The position numbers were made by a program, and so were the translations under genes. A DNA stretch of 5,049 nucleotides from Verrucomicrobiota bacterium (GTDB lineage Bacteria; Verrucomicrobiota; Verrucomicrobiia; Chthoniobacterales; UBA10450). Location of the stretch: the NCBI GenBank assembly GCA_003219945.1, contig QHQV01000012.1, forward strand, positions 1 to 5,049. Reading direction: 5' to 3'. This document shows, piece after piece, positions 1 through 5,049 of this stretch; positions within the stretch are counted from its first letter, which is position 1; each line of letters starts with the position of its first letter. Below the pieces are notes generated by a model, which was given only the letters and a program-made list of their open reading frames with translations, was not told where the DNA came from and ran no database searches.

Positions 1-173
1 AATGCCAGACTTGATTTGCCGCTGCCGCTCGGGCCGGTGATGACGGTCAATTTTCCCAGCGGAAGATCGACGTCGATTCCTTTGAGATTGTTCTGGCGTG
101 CGCCGCGAATCTCGACGCAATCATTCCGCGCCAGAGTGATAACCCGCTCTTCGTTCCCGATCTTTGAACCCAC
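1..173 (-). CDS. uvrA: Excinuclease ABC subunit UvrA, N-terminal fragment (gene runs off the left edge)
   Basis: UvrA is the damage-sensing ATPase of nucleotide excision repair; it loads UvrB on lesions. Reading the minus strand from a GTG at 173 gives 57 residues. Residues 20-31 read [12 protein letters not shown], the conserved strand that opens UvrA proteins. It is followed by the [15 protein letters not shown] stretch and a Walker A motif GPSGSGKS at 47-54, then SLA at the window edge. The combination 'GAR..NL' plus [11 protein letters not shown] is typical of UvrA rather than of transporter ABC ATPases. The start is uncertain: the frame stays open upstream to the in-frame stop at 273-275, a TTG at 188 is an alternative, and no Shine-Dalgarno site supports either. 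The gene lies downstream of pckG on the same strand, separated by a palindromic element, so it probably has its own promoter. Most of the protein lies outside the window, so intactness cannot be judged. Confidence 0.85.
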   Translation of the reverse strand, partial: MGSKIGNEERVITLARNDCVEIRGARQNNLKGIDVDLPLGKLTVITGPSGSGKSSLA

Positions 174-213
174 TGGAGACAGTTCCAAATTGTGCGGCAG
201 TTCGCAAATTTTC

Positions 214-375
214 CGGGGAGCGCACGCCGCTGGCGTGCTGCGGTCGGCCGCTGGCCGAACGGTTGAAAAGTGTAGGAAATCCGGTTTCGATATTCCTGCA
301 CCACATCGCTCAGCAGAGCGTTGAGAGGTTTCGGCCAGCGGCGGAAAACGGCACGCGGGCCGCGTGCGCTCCCCG
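214..375. repeat. 162-bp palindromic intergenic element with 46-nt inverted arms
   Basis: Two arms of equal length (214-259 and 330-375) are inverted copies of each other. The outer 14 bases (CGGGGAGCGCACGC against its complement at 362-375) and the inner 12 bases (CCGCTGGCCGAA at 248-259 against 330-341) are perfect. The 20-base middles match at about 13 positions, so roughly 39 of 46 pair. The 70-nt centre contains a second, smaller inverted repeat (270-281 GTGTAGGAAATC against 289-301), so the whole unit could fold as a long nested hairpin. It sits between pckG, whose stop is 17 nt away, and uvrA, both on the minus strand. There is no T-run after the stem, so it is not a classic intrinsic terminator. 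It resembles REP/BIME or MITE-like non-coding repeats; no open frame in it looks like a gene. A role in 3'-end protection of pckG mRNA is possible but is inference. Confidence 0.8.
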
Positions 376-391
376 TGAACGTGCAGCGCCG

Positions 392-2197
392 CTACAGTTC
401 AAGCCCCGCCGCTAATTGCTCGCGCTGTTTTTGTAATTCTTCCGGCACCACGCCGCCTAACGAATCGAAAAACTCTTTGTGCGCAGCCATCTCTTTTTGC
501 CATTCTTCGTGATCGAGGCCAAGGAGTTCGTCAACGGCATTGTGATCAATGTCGAGCTCCGCCAGATCGAGATCGTGCGGGCTAGGCAGCCAACCGATCG
601 GGGACTTGAGTGCGCCGCCTCTTCCCTGACACCGGTCGATGATCCATTTGAGCACGCGCATGTTTTCACCAAAGCCGGGCCAAAGGAATTTCCCGTCCGA
701 GCCTTTCCGAAACCAATTCACGTTAAAAATCAGCGGCGGATTGGTGAGTTGGTTTCCAATATCTAGCCAGTGCTGAAAATAATTGCCGATGTTATATCCG
801 CAAAAGGGCAGCATCGCCATTGGGTCGCGCCGCACTCGCCCTACGGCACCGGTGGCGGCTGCGGTGGTTTCCGAAGCCATGGTCGAGCCTAAATATACGC
901 CGTGGTTCCAATCGAAGGCTTGATAAACCAGCGGCACGGTATCACTGCGGCGGCCACCGAAAATAATTGCGCTGATCGGCACCCCTTCACCTTTCTCGAC
1001 GTTCGGATCAAGCGCCGGGTTGTTGCGCATTGGCGTGGTGAACCGGCTATTCGGGTGCGCAGCTTTTTCTTTTGATTGCAGTGTCCAGTCGTTTCCGCGC
1101 CAATCAATCGCATGTGCGGGCGGTTCGCCATCTTTGCCCTCCCACCATACCTCACCGTCGTCGGTGAGAGCCACGTTGGTATAAATTGTGTCGTGCGCGA
1201 TTGATCGCATCGCGTTTGGATTCGATTTATAGCTCGTCCCGGGCACCACACCGAAATAGCCGTTCTCCGGATTGACGGCGTACAAACGGCCATCGCGAAT
1301 TCGCATCCAGCCGATGTCGTCTCCAACCGTGGTCACCTTCCAGCCTTTGAAATGCGCGGGTGGAATGAGCATTGCGAAATTCGTCTTGCCGCATGCGCTT
1401 GGGAATGCAGCAGCGACATAGTGTTTGCGCCCTTCGGGCGATTCCACGCCAAGAATCAGCGTGTGCTCCGCCATCCAGCCCTGTGTTCGCGCCAGGTAGG
1501 AACCTATGCGCAAGGCGAGGCATTTTTTGCTCAATAAAACGTTGCCGCCATAACCTGAGCCGACTGAGATGATCGTATTGTCTTGCGGAAAATGACAGAT
1601 GAACCGGCGCTCAGGATTTACATCCAGCAATGAATGGACGCCGCGATTCCATTCCGCACTCGGATCGTGGCCGAGCCGTTTGAGTGCGATCTCGCCCATG
1701 CGCGTCATAATGCTCAAGCTGAGCACGACATATTTGGAATCGGTGATCTCGAAACCGACCTTGGTGAGCGGCGAATCCGCCGGGCCCATCATGTAGGGAA
1801 TGACGAACATTGTGCGCCCGCGCATCGCGCCCTCGAGCAGCCCCCGAAGTTTCGCATACGTCTCGGCTGGGTCAGACCAGTTGTTCGTCGGCCCGGCTTC
1901 CTCTTTTGTTGGCGTGCAGACAAAAGTGAACTGCTCGACACGCGCGACGTCGTTCGGATTCGACCGGTGCAGATACGAGCGCGGAACTTTCTTCTGATTC
2001 AGCTCGATCAACACGTCTTGCTTGAGCGACTCAGCGATCAGAAAGTCGTTCTCGCGCTCCGAGCCGTCGCACCAGAAAATGTTCTCCGGTTGTGTCAGCG
2101 TTGCAATCTCGTGCACCCAATCGAGCACAGCCTTATTGGTAGGCTTTGCATCACCGATCCCCATGGGCGGGAATATAGCGGGCGCCAGATTCTTCAT
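392..2197 (-). CDS. pckG: GTP-dependent phosphoenolpyruvate carboxykinase
   Basis: This cytosolic enzyme interconverts oxaloacetate + GTP and PEP + GDP + CO2, the entry step to gluconeogenesis. The 601-residue length fits the GTP family (about 600; ATP-type enzymes are about 530-540). Landmarks follow the family in order: an Arg near residue 86 (VARVEQ), YGGN at 216-219 followed by the metal-ligand Lys pair at 224-225 and His 245, the Cys-containing P-loop ACGKTN at 268-273, GDD at 292-294, the [11 protein letters not shown] loop with Arg 416/417, and the guanine-binding stretch FNVNWFRK ... FLWPGFGEN at 491-512. All expected catalytic residues are visible, so it should be active. The ATG at 2197 places the conserved '[18 protein letters not shown]' start at the usual distance from the N-terminus. 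No good Shine-Dalgarno sequence precedes it. It is divergent from the rhomboid-like gene and is followed by the palindromic element, so it is probably monocistronic. Confidence 0.97.
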   Translation of the reverse strand: MKNLAPAIFPPMGIGDAKPTNKAVLDWVHEIATLTQPENIFWCDGSERENDFLIAESLKQDVLIELNQKKVPRSYLHRSNPNDVARVEQFTFVCTPTKEEAGPTNNWSDPAETYAKLRGLLEGAMRGRTMFVIPYMMGPADSPLTKVGFEITDSKYVVLSLSIMTRMGEIALKRLGHDPSAEWNRGVHSLLDVNPERRFICHFPQDNTIISVGSGYGGNVLLSKKCLALRIGSYLARTQGWMAEHTLILGVESPEGRKHYVAAAFPSACGKTNFAMLIPPAHFKGWKVTTVGDDIGWMRIRDGRLYAVNPENGYFGVVPGTSYKSNPNAMRSIAHDTIYTNVALTDDGEVWWEGKDGEPPAHAIDWRGNDWTLQSKEKAAHPNSRFTTPMRNNPALDPNVEKGEGVPISAIIFGGRRSDTVPLVYQAFDWNHGVYLGSTMASETTAAATGAVGRVRRDPMAMLPFCGYNIGNYFQHWLDIGNQLTNPPLIFNVNWFRKGSDGKFLWPGFGENMRVLKWIIDRCQGRGGALKSPIGWLPSPHDLDLAELDIDHNAVDELLGLDHEEWQKEMAAHKEFFDSLGGVVPEELQKQREQLAAGLEL

Positions 2198-2356
2198 TGA
2201 ACGAAACTGCCCATTTTAACCATGAATCCACGCTCGTCGAGCCTACAGCGCCACGATGCACACAGACGAACACCGAAGGAAATACGAAGACAGAATATGA
2301 GATCTCCTTCTCTCGTTTCACTTGCGCTAGAACTGTGAGCGGCATTAATTGAAAAT
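2198..2356. promoter_or_regulatory. Divergent intergenic region between pckG and the rhomboid-like gene
   Basis: This 159-bp gap must carry promoters for both outward-facing genes, but no strong consensus is seen. For the plus strand the best candidate is TTGCGC (2322-2327), 16 nt, then ATTAAT (2344-2349). That would put transcription start almost at the ATG at 2357 and imply a very short or absent leader. For pckG the best candidate is a weak TAAAAT box on the minus strand near the gene, with a poor TCGACG -35 box. An 11-bp palindrome GCTCGTCGAGC (2232-2242) lies between the two and could be an operator half-site pair or chance. All of this is low-confidence pattern reading. Confidence 0.25.
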
Positions 2357-3217
2357 ATGTTCGGGGTCACCACGTCCGATGATTATCGGCCGGTTGCGTG
2401 GATGGGTCGATATCCTGTCGATGTGACCACGATGCTCGTCGGGGTACATGTGGCGGCAGCGATTCTCGCCGCCATTCTGGTAGCATTCGGAGCCGGGTCT
2501 GTTTTGCTTTGGTTACAATTCGATAGTGCCGCGATCTGGTCCACCGGCCAAGTATGGCGGCTGTTTACCTATGCCTTCGTCCATGCCCCGTCAGGGCTGC
2601 TTTGGTTCGCCATCGAGATGTACCTTCTGTTTGTCTTCGGGCGAGAAGTGGAACGTTTTCTGGGCCGGCGCGCGTACATTGCACTGTATGGTTTTTTGCT
2701 GGTCACACCGGCAGCGCTACTGACGATCTGGGGACTCTGGGAACGGTGCGCAATCGCCGGCTCGCCCGAGTTGCACTTTGGAATATTCATCGCGTTCGCC
2801 ACGATCTACCCGCGTGTCGAATTGTTGCTGCGGATAATGGCGAAGTGGATTGCGCTGATTCTTGCCGCCGTTTACACGTTTCAACTCCTGGCTTATCACG
2901 CTTGGAGCGACCTGATGGTGCTGTGGACGAGCATTGGCGTCGCATTCCTTTTTGTCGAACTGAATGGTGCCGGCCCGGAGCTCGCCTGGTGGAATGCAGT
3001 GAAAGCACGGTTCGCTTCACGGCCCAAGTATCATGTCCTCCCGAAACCACGAGCGCGCACCGGCGGCAGCCGTTCAGAATCGGAAGACGTTTACACGTCA
3101 ATCGATCCTATCCTCGACAAGATTTCCAAATTTGGAATCGGAAGCCTCACCGCGAGCGAGCGGCGGCAGTTGGATCGCGAGCGCGAACGGTTGCTGAAAA
3201 ATCAGAGTAACCTTTAG
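2357..3217 (+). CDS. Rhomboid-fold membrane protein, probably catalytically inactive, with C-terminal DUF6576-like motif
   Basis: The product is an inner-membrane protein of 286 residues with about six hydrophobic helices: roughly 24-47, 81-97, 105-127, 139-152, 160-180 and 184-201. A cytoplasmic-looking, charged C-terminal tail follows. The loop WRLFTYAFVH (67-76), then LLFVFGREVERFLG (90-103), matches the WR motif and second-helix region of rhomboid proteases. The catalytic features are absent. By alignment with E. coli GlpG, the His150/Asn154 oxyanion positions are Leu81/Ala85. The GxSG serine motif is replaced by AGSPELHFG (134-142), with Pro at the serine position. No HxxGxxxG follows in the last helix. 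The tail residues 250-280 (DPILDKISKFGIGSLTASER...) match the short 'ILDKI...G..SLT..E' motif found at the C-terminus of many bacterial rhomboid-like proteins. The ATG at 2357 is the first in frame with the membrane domain; no Shine-Dalgarno is present. Function unknown; a pseudoprotease or scaffold role is inference. Confidence 0.8.
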   Translation: MFGVTTSDDYRPVAWMGRYPVDVTTMLVGVHVAAAILAAILVAFGAGSVLLWLQFDSAAIWSTGQVWRLFTYAFVHAPSGLLWFAIEMYLLFVFGREVERFLGRRAYIALYGFLLVTPAALLTIWGLWERCAIAGSPELHFGIFIAFATIYPRVELLLRIMAKWIALILAAVYTFQLLAYHAWSDLMVLWTSIGVAFLFVELNGAGPELAWWNAVKARFASRPKYHVLPKPRARTGGSRSESEDVYTSIDPILDKISKFGIGSLTASERRQLDRERERLLKNQSNL

Positions 3218-3281
3218 CCATCGCACTCTGCGCGACGACTGCTGTTAGAATGTTTGGCTTCACCTTGGCACAGCGCGGCGG

Positions 3282-3860
3282 CTATATTTTGTCCAACTGG
3301 GCTTCGATTATCTCGCACAGCACATGAATCACAAGCTGGTGCGCTTCCTGGATCCTGGCTGTCGAGTCGTCTTTAACTAAAAGGTCAATATCTGCGATGC
3401 CTATTGTCGATCCGCCGTCCCGCCCCAGAAACGCGATCGTGTTCACTTTGCGCGCTTTCGCTTCTTGCAAGGCACGCACCACATTTTTGGATTTACCGGA
3501 GGTGGTCAGGCATATGAGCACATCGCCAGGTACACCGAATGCCGCCACCTGACGCGCAAAAATTTCATCGAAACCATAGTCGTTCCCTGCAGCGGTGAGA
3601 ATTCCGGTATCACTTGCAAGACAAATCGCCGGAAGTGCACGTCGATCCTTGGTAAAACGCACTACAAGCTCCGTTGCAAAATGGGATGCGTCAGACGCGC
3701 TGCCGCCGTTCCCGCATATCAGCAACTTGTTTCCAGTTCGCAAACATTCCCAGATTAGATCTGCGGCTCTCGTGACTTGCGGCTCAAGGTTCTTCAACGA
3801 TTGCAGCACCCGGACTGAGTCATTAATCGCCCGATTTAGATTTGAAGAAATGGGACTCAT
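3282..3860 (-). CDS. gmhA: Sedoheptulose-7-phosphate isomerase (SIS domain)
   Basis: GmhA converts sedoheptulose 7-phosphate to glycero-manno-heptose 7-phosphate, the first step toward ADP- or GDP-activated heptose for LPS core or other surface glycans; it is a cytosolic tetramer. The whole protein (192 residues from the ATG) is one SIS domain and matches E. coli GmhA in length. CGNGGSASDASHFATEL (about 49-65) holds the phosphate loop plus the active-site His and Glu. LTTSGKSKNV (118-127) is the second sugar-phosphate loop, and ARIQEAHQLVIH (168-179) supplies the family's Gln and His, so it looks active. A GTG directly precedes the ATG (3861-3863); I chose the ATG because neither start has a Shine-Dalgarno site. 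The SIS relative DiaA is an alternative, but the active-site set favours GmhA. The gene begins 13 nt after tRNA-Val on the same strand, with no room for its own promoter, so it is probably expressed from the tRNA transcript. Confidence 0.9.
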   Translation of the reverse strand: MSPISSNLNRAINDSVRVLQSLKNLEPQVTRAADLIWECLRTGNKLLICGNGGSASDASHFATELVVRFTKDRRALPAICLASDTGILTAAGNDYGFDEIFARQVAAFGVPGDVLICLTTSGKSKNVVRALQEAKARKVNTIAFLGRDGGSTIGIADIDLLVKDDSTARIQEAHQLVIHVLCEIIEAQLDKI

Positions 3861-3873
3861 CACAAAGAGGTCG

Positions 3874-3945
<72 letters not shown>

Positions 3946-3958
3946 ATGGAAGTCAGAA

Positions 3959-3987
3959 GTGATAAGTGATAACTGATAGGTGATCAA
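3959..3987 (-). promoter_or_regulatory. Candidate sigma-70-type promoter for tRNA-Val and gmhA
   Basis: On the minus strand, TTGATC (3987-3982) is followed by a 17-nt spacer and TATCAC (3964-3959). Each box matches four of six consensus bases. The -10 box ends 13 nt upstream of the tRNA 5' end, so initiation would fall about six bases before the mature tRNA, a sensible spacing. Both boxes lie inside the heptad repeat described separately, so the match may be a by-product of repeat composition. No other candidate in the 126-bp gap looks better. Confidence 0.3.
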
Positions 3988-3993
3988 TAATCA
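3959..3993. repeat. Short degenerate heptad tandem repeat upstream of tRNA-Val
   Basis: Five consecutive 7-bp units can be read: GTGATAA, GTGATAA, CTGATAG, GTGATCA and the weaker ATAATCA. The first two are identical and the next two differ from them at one or two positions. The array lies in the gap between the tRNA 5' end and the methyltransferase gene. It overlaps the best candidate promoter for the tRNA, so unit number could in principle alter that promoter. Confidence 0.6.
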
Positions 3994-4017
3994 GTCAAGC
4001 CACACCGTGCTGATCAC
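3980..4017. repeat. Inverted repeat GTGATCA ... TGATCAC
   Basis: Perfect 7-bp arms at 3980-3986 and 4011-4017 flank a 24-nt centre. The left arm is also a unit of the heptad repeat. It could be a binding site for a dimeric regulator between the divergent tRNA/gmhA and methyltransferase/fumC units, or a chance result of TGATCA being self-complementary. No T-run is present, so a terminator is unlikely. Confidence 0.35.
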
Positions 4018-4071
4018 TTGTGACATCAATACTAGACAACCTGAATGCCTGAGGCGAACATCTGAGTTCCC

Positions 4072-4710
4072 GTGAGCACACTTTTTTTCAAGCGTTTTCT
4101 GAAGCGTCCATTCCAGATCGCGTCGATTGTACCCAGCTCCAAGGCGCTTGTGGAACGCGTCGCGAGCAAAATGGATTTCACGCAGCCGCGCGTGATCGCG
4201 GAGTACGGCCCCGGGGAAGGCGTGCACTCGCGTGAGATCGCGCGACGAATGACTCCTGATTCGCATCTGCTCCTGTTCGAGCTCGACGCGGCACTCGCGC
4301 GCGCACTGGAACGGCAATTTGCAGGCGATCGTCGCGTGCACGTGATCCATGGCGATGCAGCCTCGTTGCCGTACGAGCTGAAACGCCGCGGATTCGCTTC
4401 GTGCGATTACATTCTCTCCGGCATTCCGTTCAGCATTCTTAAGATCGAGAAGAAGCGCGCACTGCTGCGAAAGACGTACGATGCGCTTAAGCCGGACGGC
4501 AAGTTTATCATTTACCAGGTCACCAATGAGTTGAAGCAGCACGCCACCGTTTTCCAGCGCGACGAATCGGAATATTTTCTGCAGAATATCCCGCCAATGT
4601 TTATCACGGTGTTTCACAAAACACCGTCGGCACAGGGCGGTGGACGCAAGTCCACCAAGTCGAAAAGCCGTTCGCGCCTCGCTGGCGTCGGCGCAGAGCG
4701 TTCGGCATGA
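4072..4710 (+). CDS. SAM-dependent methyltransferase, phospholipid N-methyltransferase (PmtA)-like
   Basis: The 212-residue protein has a Rossmann-type methyltransferase core. Motif I is EYGPGEG (44-50), the acidic ribose-binding end of strand 2 is LLLFELD (66-72), HGDAASL (93-99) is the third motif, and motif IV is [10 protein letters not shown] (112-121). The opening [22 protein letters not shown] (9-30) and the SGIPF motif are typical of bacterial PmtA-like enzymes, which methylate phosphatidylethanolamine, and of related rRNA dimethylase-like proteins. The exact substrate cannot be told from sequence. The GTG at 4072 is the first start after an in-frame stop at 4063-4065 and immediately precedes the conserved region; GAGG at 4051-4054 is too far away to be a good ribosome site. 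The last ~28 residues are a basic, Ser/Arg/Gly-rich tail lacking family character (see the hairpin entry). The stop TGA overlaps the fumC ATG (ATGA), so the two are probably translationally coupled in one operon. Confidence 0.8.
   Translation: MSTLFFKRFLKRPFQIASIVPSSKALVERVASKMDFTQPRVIAEYGPGEGVHSREIARRMTPDSHLLLFELDAALARALERQFAGDRRVHVIHGDAASLPYELKRRGFASCDYILSGIPFSILKIEKKRALLRKTYDALKPDGKFIIYQVTNELKQHATVFQRDESEYFLQNIPPMFITVFHKTPSAQGGGRKSTKSKSRSRLAGVGAERSA
4639..4656. repeat. Perfect hairpin with GCAA tetraloop inside the 3' end of the methyltransferase gene
   Basis: GGTGGAC (4639-4645) and GTCCACC (4650-4656) form a 7-bp perfect stem closed by GCAA, a GNRA-type tetraloop, the most stable loop class in RNA. 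It lies in the stretch encoding the low-complexity tail, about 50 nt before the overlap with fumC. It may be part of a palindromic repeat that has been absorbed into the reading frame, or it may modulate fumC translation or mRNA processing; both are inference. Confidence 0.6.
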
Positions 4711-5049
4711 CGGAAAAACACACGCGAATCGAAAAAGATTCGATGGGCGAGATGACCGTGCCCGCCCGTGCTCTCCACGGCGCGTCCACGCATCGAGCAG
4801 TTTTGAATTTTCCGGTAAGCGGTTACCGATTTCCGCGGCCATTCATTCGCGCGTTGGGCCTAATCAAATGGGCGGCGGCGAAGGCAAACCAGGATTTAGG
4901 TTTGCTCGACTCGAACCGAGCAGCGGCGATCGCCCAAACGGCTGAAGAAGTCGCCGAAGGAAAACTCGACGACCATTTTCCTCTCGACATTTTTCAGACC
5001 GGCTCGGGCACGAGCACCAACACAAACGCGAATGAAGTGATCGCGAACC
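4707..5049 (+). CDS. fumC: Class II fumarate hydratase, N-terminal part (gene runs off the right edge)
   Basis: FumC is the oxygen-stable, iron-free fumarase of the TCA cycle, interconverting fumarate and L-malate as a cytosolic homotetramer. The 114 visible residues match the family from the start: [22 protein letters not shown] (7-28), [10 protein letters not shown] (34-43), [13 protein letters not shown] (49-61), and [20 protein letters not shown] (88-107) followed by ANEVIAN. The last segment is the substrate-binding TGSGTS.N.N.NEV signature of the fumarase/aspartase superfamily. Aspartate ammonia-lyase is a less likely alternative given the [11 protein letters not shown] opening and '[11 protein letters not shown]'. 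The ATG at 4707 overlaps the preceding TGA by four bases (ATGA). No separate Shine-Dalgarno is visible, so expression probably depends on coupling to the methyltransferase gene. The active-site C-terminal half is outside the window. Confidence 0.93.
   Translation, partial: MTEKHTRIEKDSMGEMTVPARALHGASTHRAVLNFPVSGYRFPRPFIRALGLIKWAAAKANQDLGLLDSNRAAAIAQTAEEVAEGKLDDHFPLDIFQTGSGTSTNTNANEVIAN

Noticed and set aside
214..375. The palindromic element as an intrinsic terminator of pckG
   Set aside because: The stem is long and GC-rich, but the loop is 70 nt and no T-run follows in either direction.
1634..2200. Plus-strand open frame of 188 codons inside pckG
   Set aside because: It is antisense to strongly conserved pckG codons, with no motif and no start signal; a shadow frame.
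2554..3210. Plus-strand open frame of 218 codons within the rhomboid-like gene in another frame
   Set aside because: The translation is Arg/Cys-rich and lacks hydrophobic helices, while the overlapping frame shows a coherent six-helix protein with rhomboid motifs.
3215..3284. Possible bidirectional terminator between the convergent rhomboid-like gene and gmhA
   Set aside because: Arms TAGCCATCGCAC (3215-3226) and 3273-3284 pair at 9 positions plus one G-T, but the loop is 46 nt and there is only a weak TATATTTT tail. Too poor to call.
3946..4071. CRISPR-like array or attachment site next to the tRNA
   Set aside because: The repeat units are only 7 bp with no spacers. The tRNA 3' end is not duplicated anywhere in the window, and no integrase is present.
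3991..4842. Minus-strand open frame of 283 codons opposite the methyltransferase and fumC start
   Set aside because: It is longer than the gene it mirrors, but its translation is rich in Arg, Cys and His with no recognisable motif, and it covers two genes with clear family signatures. It is a GC-driven shadow frame.

Overview
The window reads as ordinary chromosomal DNA from a free-living Gram-negative-type bacterium, G+C in the mid-50s per cent by eye. My best guess is a soil Verrucomicrobiota relative (Chthoniobacterales or 'Udaeobacter'-like). That guess rests on three things: the flavour of the UvrA, GTP-type PEP carboxykinase and rhomboid-like proteins, the palindromic intergenic repeats, and the lack of clear Shine-Dalgarno sites. 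It is inference, not proof. I see no phage, transposase, CRISPR or defence genes.

Layout from left to right. Positions 1-173 (minus) hold the N-terminus of an excinuclease UvrA, cut by the window edge just after its first Walker A motif. Positions 174-391 are intergenic and are largely filled by a 162-bp palindromic repeat element (214-375). Positions 392-2197 (minus) are a complete GTP-dependent PEP carboxykinase, pckG. Positions 2198-2356 are a divergent intergenic region with only weak regulatory signals. Positions 2357-3217 (plus) encode a six-helix rhomboid-fold protein that appears to have lost its protease active site and carries a short conserved C-terminal motif (DUF6576-like). Convergent to it, on the minus strand, is a heptose isomerase gmhA (3282-3860), 13 nt downstream of a tRNA-Val(GAC) gene (3874-3945) on the same strand. 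Positions 3946-4071 contain a short heptad tandem repeat and an inverted repeat. Positions 4072-4710 (plus) encode a SAM-dependent methyltransferase of the phospholipid N-methyltransferase/rRNA dimethylase-like type. Its stop codon overlaps the ATG of a class II fumarase, fumC, which runs off the right edge (4707-5049).

Functionally the window mixes housekeeping roles: DNA repair (uvrA), gluconeogenesis/anaplerosis (pckG), TCA cycle (fumC), envelope sugar precursor synthesis (gmhA), possible lipid modification (methyltransferase) and a membrane protein of unknown role. The two likely co-transcribed sets are tRNA-Val + gmhA and methyltransferase + fumC. The least ordinary items are the long inverted-repeat element, the apparently dead rhomboid, the heptad repeat in front of the tRNA, and the repeat-like, hairpin-bearing 3' end of the methyltransferase gene where it overlaps fumC. 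I do not see a convincing undescribed multi-gene system here.
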